From Lachnoclostridium sp. UBA7097 (GTDB lineage: Bacteria; Bacillota; Clostridia; Lachnospirales; Lachnospiraceae), in contig DKYP01000085.1 of NCBI GenBank assembly GCA_002499945.1, positions 12,407 through 28,743 of the forward strand: a DNA stretch of 16,337 bases, written 5' to 3'. Shown here in pieces: positions 8,335 to 16,069 of the stretch (position 1 is the first letter of the stretch; every line of letters starts with the position of its first letter). The translations under genes and the position numbers were made by a program. The notes under the pieces were generated by a model. The model was not told the origin of the DNA and ran no database searches. It saw only the letters and a program-made list of their open reading frames with translations.

Positions 8335-8589
8335 TCAGTCAGGAAGCTTTGAAAATTCCCCATATGCTTTCCCAAGCCAGCCTTCTTCCATATATTTAAT
8401 TATAACATATGGATGTATCCCAAGTTCTTCTGATATCTGCAATGCGTTACTGTTAGGGTAAAGTTTAAGGTACTGCACAATATCATCTAACTTGTCAGAA
8501 TCCTTGTCCCTGCATTCCTTACAGCACATTGTCTTTATTTTGGACTTAAATATTTTGTGGCAGTGCTTGCAAACATTTGTATATATCAT
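8335..8589 (-). CDS. Small zinc-ribbon / helix-turn-helix protein
   Basis: The 84-residue protein has an N-terminal metal-binding knuckle with C7-X2-C10 and C23-X2-C26 (plus an adjacent C22). A mostly helical segment follows (about 33-80) containing ALQISEELGIHPYVIIKYM, which reads like a helix-turn-helix. The arrangement recalls the small YvyF-type proteins of Bacillus flagellar operons, but similarity is judged only from layout and no flagellar gene is present. GGAGGG at 8595-8600 gives a strong start. Its TGA overlaps an ATG in the ruvA frame, so it is probably translated and transcribed with ruvA and ruvB. The function is unknown; a DNA-binding regulator or adaptor is a guess. Confidence 0.85.
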   Translation of the reverse strand: MIYTNVCKHCHKIFKSKIKTMCCKECRDKDSDKLDDIVQYLKLYPNSNALQISEELGIHPYVIIKYMEEGWLGKAYGEFSKLPD

Positions 8590-8603
8590 AAAATCCCTCC
8601 ATG

Positions 8604-8626
8604 CCGCCGCCCTTGGCTGGCGGCGG
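8604..8626 (-). other. GC-rich hairpin in the leader of the zinc-ribbon gene
   Basis: CCGCCGCC (8604-8611) and GGCGGCGG (8619-8626) form a perfect 8 bp all-GC stem with a 7-base loop in otherwise AT-rich DNA. It lies between the cls stop and the GGAGGG ribosome binding site, three bases from the latter. Neither side has a T run, so it is not a standard terminator. It could stabilise the 3' end of a processed cls transcript or affect access to the ribosome binding site. A palindrome CTTTTTTAAAAAAG at 8648-8661 overlaps the cls stop. Confidence 0.6.
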
Positions 8627-8652
8627 AAATAATATAGTGTATTAATACTTTT

Positions 8653-10311
8653 TTAAAAAAGAGTTGAGAAAAGATTTAACAGCGGCTGCACCACTTTCCA
8701 CCTGCGTGGGCGGTTCATCCATTCTTCATATGTTATTTCTTTGCTTATCTCAAAAGTCTTAAAGAAATCTTCCCTTACAGCCTCCTGTATTTCCTTTCCT
8801 GACATCCATACACCATTTTCATAATGCAGGTAAAAACTTCTGTAATCCATATTTATAGTTCCTATTATAACAGAATTTTCAGTAAGTATCTGCTTAGCAT
8901 GGATAAATCCAGGTGTATATTCATATATCCTTACACCCTCCCTTAGAAGAGGACCATAATTATAGTTAGTAAGCAGCTTAACATTCTTCTTGTCAGGAAT
9001 GGCAGGAGTAATAATCCTTACATCAACCCCACGTTTTACCGCCTCTATAAGTGACATTTTCATATAATCTTCTATTATAAGATAAGGTGTTGTTATATAT
9101 AAATATTTATCAGCATATACCATCATCTGGTTGTAAATGCTTTCTATTGGGTTATCCGGGTTATTGGCAGGCCCGTCTGAAATAACCTGGCAGAATATAT
9201 TCCCACATTTACGTGGAAATACTGCTTTATACTTCAGGTAATCAACATGCTTGTCCGTCTTTTCTGATGCTTCCCACATTTGCATGAAAACCACAGTAAG
9301 CCCCCAGACTGCCTCACCCATTACACGTATTCCTGTGTCCTTCCAGACCCCGAACCTTTCAATAAGGTTTGCATATTCATCTGCAAGGTTAAATCCCCCT
9401 GTATACCCAATCTCCCCGTCAATTACAAGTATTTTCTGGTGTGAGCGGTAATTCATATAAAGCTCGCCTGTATATTTATGGATTGGGTTAAAAACCCTTG
9501 TTTCAATCCCCTCATGCTCCAGAATCTGTTTAAAATACTTACGTGTCCTTATTGCAGCCCCAAAATCATCATACAGGAATTTTACCTCAACACCTTCTTC
9601 CACCTTGCGTTTAAGTATTTCATGCATCTTATCCCATATACCACCCTCTGCCACAATAAAGAAATCAATTAAAATAAACTTCTCTGCCTTCTCCAAATCC
9701 CTGAATATTTCTTCAAATACCTCTTCACCCATAGGATAAAAATCAACTGCATTGCCGCCAGTAAGCGGGAAACCCTCATTCTCCATATATTTTACCATAC
9801 GTCCAGGTACAGGGTTTTCCGAGATAAAATCAAGATAAACGTCTTCATCCTGTATTAAAAACTGGCTGCCATATGATATCTGCCGCAGTATATGCTGGTC
9901 AAGCTTGCGCTTGCCGCTTCTGTCACGCCCCCAAAGGTAAAACATAATAAAACCGCTTAGTGGCAGCAGCATAACTATAGAAATCCATGCCAGCCTGTAT
10001 GACGGGCTCTGGTTGCGGTTTACAAGTGCCACAATAACAATGACAGATGTAATCTCCCATATAAAATAAAAATACACTGTCACACTCTGCAGGAAAAACG
10101 GAAGAACAATTATAAATACACATTGTATAAGAACCATAAGTGCAGTAAGCACTATCCTTAAAAACCCGCTTAAATTATTCTGTACCCTGCCTTTAAGCCC
10201 TTTAAGGTAGCTTTTGTTCTCTTCTTCCTCAAAGTAATTATCCTGTCCCTTATTTTTGTTTTTTCTGTCCCATTTCTCATATGCCGCATCCTGGTTAAAA
10301 AATTTTTCCAT
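8653..10311 (-). CDS. cls: Cardiolipin synthase, phospholipase D superfamily
   Basis: This membrane enzyme joins two phosphatidylglycerol molecules into cardiolipin and glycerol. Numbering is from the ATG at 10311 (552 residues). A charged N-terminal cytosolic tail (1-50) precedes three hydrophobic segments at about 51-71, 78-97 and 107-127. Two PLD domains follow. The first HKD motif is canonical: H291, K293 and D298, followed by GGFN. The second has H471 and K473, but Glu478 where Asp is usual, followed by GTINMDYRS. The tail is longer than in typical Cls proteins of about 480-515 residues. A TTG at 10341 would add ten residues; neither start has an excellent ribosome binding site, so the start is uncertain. 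The gene is divergent from the exonuclease gene. Confidence 0.93.
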   Translation of the reverse strand: MEKFFNQDAAYEKWDRKNKNKGQDNYFEEEENKSYLKGLKGRVQNNLSGFLRIVLTALMVLIQCVFIIVLPFFLQSVTVYFYFIWEITSVIVIVALVNRNQSPSYRLAWISIVMLLPLSGFIMFYLWGRDRSGKRKLDQHILRQISYGSQFLIQDEDVYLDFISENPVPGRMVKYMENEGFPLTGGNAVDFYPMGEEVFEEIFRDLEKAEKFILIDFFIVAEGGIWDKMHEILKRKVEEGVEVKFLYDDFGAAIRTRKYFKQILEHEGIETRVFNPIHKYTGELYMNYRSHQKILVIDGEIGYTGGFNLADEYANLIERFGVWKDTGIRVMGEAVWGLTVVFMQMWEASEKTDKHVDYLKYKAVFPRKCGNIFCQVISDGPANNPDNPIESIYNQMMVYADKYLYITTPYLIIEDYMKMSLIEAVKRGVDVRIITPAIPDKKNVKLLTNYNYGPLLREGVRIYEYTPGFIHAKQILTENSVIIGTINMDYRSFYLHYENGVWMSGKEIQEAVREDFFKTFEISKEITYEEWMNRPRRWKVVQPLLNLFSTLF

Positions 10312-10375
10312 TAATCCAGCCTGCCTTTCTGTACATTCCAATTATTTTCCCAGACCATAAACAGCCTTGTATGTC

Positions 10376-10404
10376 ATTATAACTTATCATGTATTTTGTT
10401 GCAA
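10376..10404 (-). promoter_or_regulatory. Promoter of cardiolipin synthase gene
   Basis: On the minus strand, TTGCAA (10399-10404) and a perfect TATAAT (10376-10381) are separated by exactly 17 bp (10382-10398). This is a strong sigma-A type match. The predicted start lies 30-60 bases upstream of either possible start codon. Confidence 0.7.
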
Positions 10405-10427
10405 CTTTTTAAAATTTATAGTATATT
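10399..10427 (+). promoter_or_regulatory. Promoter of the MrfB-like exonuclease gene, sharing its -35 box
   Basis: TTGCAA is its own reverse complement. Read on the plus strand, the same six bases (10399-10404) are followed after exactly 17 bp by TATATT (10422-10427), a five-of-six match to the -10 consensus. The gene's GGAGGAA site begins at 10448 and its ATG at 10458, so the leader would be short. Confidence 0.6.
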
Positions 10428-10457
10428 ACGAGCAGGACTTTTCAACCGGAGGAAGAT

Positions 10458-11654
10458 ATGAAGATTATAGACAGCATTATAACGCCACCTGCGTTTAATT
10501 ATACATTCCCACAGGATAAAGAAGAAATATTATTTTTTGATATAGAAACAACCGGCCTTTCACCAAAAGCCTCTTCCCTCTATATGATTGGGGCAATGTT
10601 TTTTGATGGAAAGTGCGGTTCATGGAAACTTAAGCAGTTTTTTGCAGATAATTACAAAAGTGAAGCAGAAATTATCAAATCCTTTTTAGAGATACTTGGC
10701 AGATACAAATATTTATACCATTTTAATGGAAGAACTTTTGATATCCCCTATATATTAAATAAATGTGAAAAACATGGCATAAAACCAGACAGCTACTGTA
10801 TGTCCATACTAAATGACACAGAAGGGGTTTACTCTATAGATATACTTGCCCTTATACGCCCTTTAAAGAAACTGCTGTCAATACCAAAAGCCAGCCAGGC
10901 TGCACTTGAGAGGTGGCTTGGCATAATGCGCAAAGACCAGTATGACGGCGGGCAGCTCATACCTGTATATTCCCAGTATATGCAGTATAAAACCATTGCA
11001 AATGGCAAAGCGCCAGAACTTGAAGGGCTTCTGCTGCTGCATAACCATGATGATATAAAATATATGCTTGATGTATGCAGCATACTTGCATACCGCAGCT
11101 TATTTTCCAGCGTAAACGGCATTGCCATAACAAATATAACTCCTGGCAGCAGGCAGGGAAAGTGCATTAATATATCTTTTAGCCATAACATACCAGTCCC
11201 TAAAAAAGCCACCATAATAAAACCATTTCCTTCAAGCAGGGAAGAAACAATTTCTGCCGGGGAACTTTATATAGAACTTGAAAAAGACACTGCCATATTG
11301 TCAGTTCCTTTATTTTATGGGAATTTAAAATATTTTTACCCTGATTATAAGAATTATTATTACATTGAAGAAGAAGATAAAGTAATACATAAAAGCCTTT
11401 TCCAGAAAAACAGCCAGAATACTGGCAAGAAATATAAGAGAGCAGCAGCTAAGGACTGTTACCGCCAAAAAGAAGGCTTGTTTATCCCATCAATAACACT
11501 GTGCCAGCCAGAAAACTACAATATGCAGTTTTATATTACATACCGTGATAAAATCTGCTTTTATGCACTGCCAGATGAAACAGTTAATATAACAAACCCG
11601 TTTTGGTGCAATTATGTAAAACTACAGCTTTCATCACTGGTTAAAACAACATAA
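10458..11654 (+). CDS. YprB/MrfB-like RNase H-fold 3'-5' exonuclease
   Basis: The N-terminal domain (about 20-210) is a DEDD exonuclease of the YprB ribonuclease H-like family. D28 and E30 lie in FFDIETTGL, D95 in NGRTFDIPY, and D199 in HNHDDIKYM, giving the four acidic metal ligands. In B. subtilis the homologue YprB (MrfB) works with the helicase YprA (MrfA) in repair of mitomycin C damage. No helicase partner is encoded here. The remaining half (about 215-398) is rich in Tyr and Lys, with no motif I can name; it may be an accessory or nucleic-acid-binding part. The 398-residue length is close to that of YprB. GGAGGAA at 10448-10454 supports the ATG. It is a single-gene unit with its own promoter and terminator. 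Confidence 0.85.
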   Translation: MKIIDSIITPPAFNYTFPQDKEEILFFDIETTGLSPKASSLYMIGAMFFDGKCGSWKLKQFFADNYKSEAEIIKSFLEILGRYKYLYHFNGRTFDIPYILNKCEKHGIKPDSYCMSILNDTEGVYSIDILALIRPLKKLLSIPKASQAALERWLGIMRKDQYDGGQLIPVYSQYMQYKTIANGKAPELEGLLLLHNHDDIKYMLDVCSILAYRSLFSSVNGIAITNITPGSRQGKCINISFSHNIPVPKKATIIKPFPSSREETISAGELYIELEKDTAILSVPLFYGNLKYFYPDYKNYYYIEEEDKVIHKSLFQKNSQNTGKKYKRAAAKDCYRQKEGLFIPSITLCQPENYNMQFYITYRDKICFYALPDETVNITNPFWCNYVKLQLSSLVKTT

Positions 11655-11664
11655 TATATAATAC

Positions 11665-11700
11665 AGCCCCACAGCAGGTAATACTATGGGGCTTTGCTTT
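11665..11700 (+). terminator. Terminator between convergent exonuclease and esterase genes
   Basis: AGCCCCA (11665-11671) pairs with TGGGGCT (11687-11693) around a 15-base loop, followed by a T-rich run (TTTGCTTTT). It starts ten bases after the exonuclease stop and ends at the esterase stop (11701-11703). In the minus direction the stem is followed by GTATTATATATTATG, only moderately T-rich, so it may act weakly for the minus-strand operon too. Confidence 0.85.
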
Positions 11701-12741
11701 TTACCAGTTAATGCCAAGGCTTTCTATGTATGTACACAATTCACCTGCCATTTCTTCTGCTTCCTTTATCCTTAAATGCCCTGGTGTGCCGCATCCATTG
11801 CGTTTAAACATATAATGTGATATTTTGCTGTCACTTATGCTTTTTACAACTTCTTCTATGGAATTATCCCATGAAACATCATGCTCCAAAAGAGTTGTAC
11901 AACAGATAATATATGCTTCCGGGTACTTTTCCCTTAATCCTGCCAGAAAGGCTTTATAATGCCCTCTCCACCTTGCTGCCTTATCCCCGTTGTAATCCTC
12001 TTTCATATAATCTTCAGGATTATTATCATTCTGCCCGAATGCAACAATAACTACATGTGGCGTATATTTTGAAAAATCCCATGGCAGCGGTTCTCCAAGT
12101 GCTGGGTTATAATGTATCTTATCCCATGCCCTTTCCATGCCAACATAATCCGGACCATTAAAATATCCCGTATTATCAAGAAGAGCAATCCCTCCCTGTG
12201 CAATATCATGTATCTGTGCACCAAGCCTTCTGGCTGTCATCCATGCATAAGAATACCAGCTGTTTGAATACTCCCCATTATGCTCCGGGTCTCCTTTTCC
12301 AGTATACTGCACAGCTTCTGAAACCTCACCCGCTGATACAGAATCACCATAAACTTCTATCTTCCTTGCCGGCTTTTCTGGCGGAGGCAGAAGCTTGCTG
12401 CCATCATCAGTTTCAAACCAGAGAATTGACATCTCATGGCAGGCATCTTGTCTTTTAAAGAACAAAACATTGTGCTCATTATCTTCAGATGGCTGTAATA
12501 CAATATCAAAAGAAGCAGTACCGTTCCCTGGCAGAAGAATGGAATACTGTTCCCCGTCAGCAATACAGCCAAGGTAGTTATCCCAGTATGCACTTTTATT
12601 CCTTACACATATCCTTAAATTATTCCCTGTAAACCTTATCCTTGCAGAAGTACATGGATAAACAAAAGCCGGCTCTTCCGGGTTTCTCCAGTCAATCCTG
12701 CCACTATATGAAACCTTACCATTATCTGGCATTATCCTCAT
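11701..12741 (-). CDS. CE2-like SGNH/GDSL esterase
   Basis: The 346-residue protein has two parts, as in carbohydrate esterase family 2 acetyl esterases. The N-terminal jelly-roll-like beta domain (about 1-120) contains FTGNNLRICV and DGEQYSI. The SGNH hydrolase domain (about 127-345) has the nucleophile Ser134 in YGDSVSAGE, the oxyanion Gly in AQGGI (near 182-185), GQND at 236-239 and His322 in TPGHLRI. CE2 enzymes use a Ser-His pair and deacetylate polysaccharides or oligosaccharides. There is no signal peptide, so it should be cytosolic and act on imported or internal acetylated sugars (inference). GGGGG about ten bases upstream supports the ATG at 12741. It is the last gene of the four-gene operon, 32 bp after the phosphatase gene. 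Confidence 0.85.
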   Translation of the reverse strand: MRIMPDNGKVSYSGRIDWRNPEEPAFVYPCTSARIRFTGNNLRICVRNKSAYWDNYLGCIADGEQYSILLPGNGTASFDIVLQPSEDNEHNVLFFKRQDACHEMSILWFETDDGSKLLPPPEKPARKIEVYGDSVSAGEVSEAVQYTGKGDPEHNGEYSNSWYSYAWMTARRLGAQIHDIAQGGIALLDNTGYFNGPDYVGMERAWDKIHYNPALGEPLPWDFSKYTPHVVIVAFGQNDNNPEDYMKEDYNGDKAARWRGHYKAFLAGLREKYPEAYIICCTTLLEHDVSWDNSIEEVVKSISDSKISHYMFKRNGCGTPGHLRIKEAEEMAGELCTYIESLGINW

Positions 12742-12773
12742 AATTATAAACCCCCAATAATAAAAATATCCCT

Positions 12774-13496
12774 TTATGCTTCTTTTGCAAAATTTGCCCT
12801 TAGTAACTCTGGTTTTTCTTCTATATGTGCATAATCATTAAACCTGTCAAGGAAGAAACCATTTTTTTCTTCATCATAGTGCAGCTGTGTTATACTGCAG
12901 TTTTCAAGAGAAGTCCCGAACATAAGTCTTCTGGCAAAGTCACCGCCAAATAATGAACAAAGAAGTATGCGTATTACGCCCCCGTGTGTTACAACTGCAA
13001 TACTTTTTTTACCGCTTTCTATCCACTCTGTTAAAACAGGCATTACGCGTTCAAGCACCATTGCACCATTTTCACCTTCAGGATACCATATCTCCTCTGG
13101 CGGCACGAAGAAACCGCCAATAAATGCGTTGACTTCTTCTAATGCTGTGCCGCGCTGCACCCTGCCCTCTACAAATTTATCAAGCTGTTCCTGGTAATAC
13201 TCTTTATAGAACTTTTTTACCACTTCATCTTTCTGGCCTGTAAGTATGCCAAAATCTGCTTCTTCAAGCCCCTGCCTTACCTGTATGTTGCCTGACAGCT
13301 CCTTATTATATGCAAACGCAATTTTTGCAGTTTCCACAGCACGTACCAGTGTACTTGAATAAAGCGCATCTACATTATACCTTTTCATCCTTTCGCCAAG
13401 AAGGCACGCCTGCATCCGTCCTTCCTTTGACAAAGGTACATTTACATTACAGTCCGGGCTGCACTGCCTTCCATGGCGGATAAGATATATTATCAT
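12774..13496 (-). CDS. Histidine phosphatase family protein (phosphoglycerate mutase-like)
   Basis: The 240-residue protein belongs to the histidine phosphatase superfamily, which transfers phosphate through a phosphohistidine. The core residues are present: R7-H8-G9 at the N-terminus with H8 as nucleophile, R52 in LVRAVETA, E79 in LEEADFG, and the second histidine H171 in VVTHGG. The substrate cannot be read from sequence; family members include sugar-phosphate phosphatases, cofactor-dependent mutases and alpha-ribazole phosphatases. It lacks the pattern of a full glycolytic GpmA. GAGGTG lies about eleven bases before the ATG at 13496. It follows the SseB-like gene by 19 bp and precedes the esterase by 32 bp. 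Confidence 0.9.
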   Translation of the reverse strand: MIIYLIRHGRQCSPDCNVNVPLSKEGRMQACLLGERMKRYNVDALYSSTLVRAVETAKIAFAYNKELSGNIQVRQGLEEADFGILTGQKDEVVKKFYKEYYQEQLDKFVEGRVQRGTALEEVNAFIGGFFVPPEEIWYPEGENGAMVLERVMPVLTEWIESGKKSIAVVTHGGVIRILLCSLFGGDFARRLMFGTSLENCSITQLHYDEEKNGFFLDRFNDYAHIEEKPELLRANFAKEA

Positions 13497-13515
13497 TAAA
13501 TATTTTACACCTCAC

Positions 13516-14454
13516 CTATTTGCTGCCGTTTTTAGCACTTGCAATATCAATAATGCTTTGCAGTTCATTTCCCTCACCAGGCGCATCACCATGGTCTATT
13601 GCCTTCCCTTCAGAAGTAATCTCCATAAGCTTGTTAAATTCGCCCCTTGGTGCTTTCAGTATCCCAAAATATCCTGCCTTTTTCTCCTCCGGGTTCCATG
13701 TCACAAAAAGAGTTTCCGCAGTACCTGGATATAAATTTTCATCTGGCATTGAAATACGTGTAAGCTGCAATGTATCACTTATCCTTAATGTCATAAAATC
13801 ATAATCATCCGCTTCATAAGGGCATCCAACCTGTGCATATGGTTCTTCAAAAAACTCCACAAGGCATTCTCCCTTACGGTTGCACAAATCTTCAATAAAC
13901 TCTTCACCCTTTGTAAAAATCCTGCCAGGAAGAATTGCAGACTCCATCTGCCTTCTTACAAGGGCATGGAACTCCTGCTCTGAAATCTGGATTTGCTGTG
14001 GCTCTTTAGGTGCGGCAGGTGCTTCTTCCCTGTTTATATTCATTATAATATTGTGGGAATACGGGTTAATCACTGCACCCTCAATACCATTAACCTGTAC
14101 TATAAAATCAAGGCATGATTTAAATGGCATATTTAAAGTAATAGGATACTGTTCAGTGCCTTTCCCTATATTAATCTGCTCATTAGATGTAAATATAGGG
14201 AAAAACCTCTGCCCTGCTTCATTCTGCAATATACATGGCACAGGCCGTGCACCCTCCGGCACAGGCTGTGGGGTATCTGGCTTTCCATACATCTCTTTTA
14301 AAATACCAGGGTCTGTATCCTCTGGCATAACTGCTGGCACAAATACTTGTATCTTTTCAAGCAGTTTTGTAAGCCTTTCTGCATTCTCCTTGTTTTTTTC
14401 ATTTTTCATTGCATCAAGTGCTTCTAATAATTCTTTACTTTCACTCTGTGGCAT
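13516..14454 (-). CDS. SseB family protein
   Basis: This 312-residue soluble protein resembles the SseB ('enhanced serine sensitivity') family. An N-terminal SseB-like domain (about 20-135) contains LEKIQVFVPAVM, FFPIFTSNEQ and a segment ending AVINPYSHNIIMN. A middle-to-C-terminal part (about 150-290) may be the SseB C-terminal-type domain. The molecular function of the family is unknown; in other Gram-positive bacteria it is often a regulatory or secretion-linked accessory domain. GGAAGGAC precedes the ATG at 14454. It starts 25 bp after the lipoprotein stop and ends 19 bp before the phosphatase gene, so it is in the same operon. The N-terminal 25 residues are charged and helical. Confidence 0.75.
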   Translation of the reverse strand: MPQSESKELLEALDAMKNEKNKENAERLTKLLEKIQVFVPAVMPEDTDPGILKEMYGKPDTPQPVPEGARPVPCILQNEAGQRFFPIFTSNEQINIGKGTEQYPITLNMPFKSCLDFIVQVNGIEGAVINPYSHNIIMNINREEAPAAPKEPQQIQISEQEFHALVRRQMESAILPGRIFTKGEEFIEDLCNRKGECLVEFFEEPYAQVGCPYEADDYDFMTLRISDTLQLTRISMPDENLYPGTAETLFVTWNPEEKKAGYFGILKAPRGEFNKLMEITSEGKAIDHGDAPGEGNELQSIIDIASAKNGSK

Positions 14455-14479
14455 TTTATATGTCCTTCCAAAATATATT

Positions 14480-16042
14480 TTATTTTTTAATCTTAAACTT
14501 TACTACTTTAACGTTTCCTGCATTATCAGTTACTTTGAATATATAACTTCCATTCTTGCTTGTCTTGCTGCCTTTCCTGAACGGCTTTCCATTTAAAGTT
14601 GCTGACTTTATGCCATTCTTGTCAGAAAATTTTATTTTTACAGCCTTTTTATAGGTCTTGCCATCCTTAATACCCTTTACTGATGGCTTTGTCCTGTCAA
14701 TTATAAACTCTGCCTCTGCCTCATTGCCAAGTGCATCTGTCACATTGATTACATGGCTTCCCTCTTCCAAAGCCTCTGTATTTAAGCTGTAAATATAATA
14801 TAAGCTAATCATGCTGTTTTTATCCGTACTGCTGCCAATATTTACAGCCGCATCCGTAAACACATCATTGCTGTCAACAGTAATACCCGCTGCCCCGCTT
14901 TCTGTATCATATATTGCAATATACCCGTTTCTAAAAAAAGCCTCCTGTCCATTATAAAAATCACTAAATTCCGCCTTGCCAGCCTCCTGCTGCCTTAAAA
15001 TTACAGGCGCACTGGTATCAACTATAAAGCAAAGTGTTTCTGTAGTCCCTTTTCCATCTGACAATTTGAAATTATATGTACCTGTCCTGTCACAGTTTAT
15101 TGTACCACTTCCAACATCCCTGCCATTTAAAACTGCTGTTGCACCTTCAGGGATAGTAACTGTAACAGACTTATTATACATAATGCCATTTAATGCACCC
15201 GTTGCAGCAATGTCATTTTCACATATTGCATACTCATTATAACTCCTGTCAGTAACTAAAGGCAATGTAACAGACATTGTCCTGTCATCATTTGATAATG
15301 TAATATTAGATGACCTTTCTTTAATCTTTGTTGGAAATGTAACATTGTATGTCATAGTTGCAGTTTTAAGGCTTGTCATAAATTCACTGTCCTCAAAAAG
15401 CCCCATAATGGCATCCATAATGCCATTGTCATTTGTTATATCATTGTCATCATCATCAATATATTCATCCTTATCGCCATTATCCCATGGTACTACCTTA
15501 TCAAGCCCGTCATCATTATAATCATCATAATCTTCACCTGCGCCACGCAGTGCCTTTCCTTTCATAAAGCTGCCCATATCAAAACCGCCCGGGAAGACCC
15601 TCTCAAGTGCGTTTGCATTGGCTGGCTGCCTTATTGTAACAGAAGTTTCAGATAAACTTAAAACATCATCCTCTGTCTGGTATAATAAGCCTACAATGCT
15701 TTTATAGTAATTTGTTATACTGTCAAACTTGTTATTATTTGCTTCTGCTGTGCCTGATGAAATCTTATAATATTCCTTATCATCTATTTTGACAAGTTTT
15801 ATGCCATTGTTTTCAAGCATAACAGCAACCTGGTCTTTTGTAAAACCATCACTGCCGCCCATATCTTCATTAAGAAGCCTGGTATATGTTTCAAGCATGG
15901 CATCTTTTTCTATATTGATTTCTGTGCTTAAAATACAAGAACCATCATCATTCACAGCTATATCACTGTCCATTTTCATGCAGCCTGTAAGTAAAGTCCC
16001 TGCAAGTGCAATGGATAATCCTGCAGTTACTAACTTCCTCAT
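14480..16042 (-). CDS. Predicted lipoprotein with LppM-like N-terminus and Ig-like C-terminus
   Basis: The protein begins MRKLVTAGLSIALAG and has a lipobox LLTGC at 17-21, so Cys21 should be lipidated and the protein anchored outside the membrane. The frame stays open upstream to 16195, but AAGGAGG just before 16042 and the signal peptide fix the start (520 residues). Residues 22-165 begin MKMDSDIAVNDDGSC, as in LppM-type lipoproteins. Residues 170-206 are extremely rich in Asp and Asn. A beta-rich region follows, including a segment that reads DRTGTYNFKLSDGKG, and an Ig-like domain at about 437-520 ending TDNAGNVKVVKFKI. The function is unknown; surface binding or wall association is plausible. 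It is the first gene of the operon, with a promoter upstream. Confidence 0.88.
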   Translation of the reverse strand: MRKLVTAGLSIALAGTLLTGCMKMDSDIAVNDDGSCILSTEINIEKDAMLETYTRLLNEDMGGSDGFTKDQVAVMLENNGIKLVKIDDKEYYKISSGTAEANNNKFDSITNYYKSIVGLLYQTEDDVLSLSETSVTIRQPANANALERVFPGGFDMGSFMKGKALRGAGEDYDDYNDDGLDKVVPWDNGDKDEYIDDDDNDITNDNGIMDAIMGLFEDSEFMTSLKTATMTYNVTFPTKIKERSSNITLSNDDRTMSVTLPLVTDRSYNEYAICENDIAATGALNGIMYNKSVTVTIPEGATAVLNGRDVGSGTINCDRTGTYNFKLSDGKGTTETLCFIVDTSAPVILRQQEAGKAEFSDFYNGQEAFFRNGYIAIYDTESGAAGITVDSNDVFTDAAVNIGSSTDKNSMISLYYIYSLNTEALEEGSHVINVTDALGNEAEAEFIIDRTKPSVKGIKDGKTYKKAVKIKFSDKNGIKSATLNGKPFRKGSKTSKNGSYIFKVTDNAGNVKVVKFKIKK

Positions 16043-16069
16043 AAATTGTACCTCCTTGTTTTTTATATG

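Noticed and set aside
13880..14596. Long plus-strand open frame (238 codons) opposite the SseB-like gene
   Set aside because: It lies antisense to two well-supported genes, has no ribosome binding site and a composition expected from reading the complement of coding DNA.
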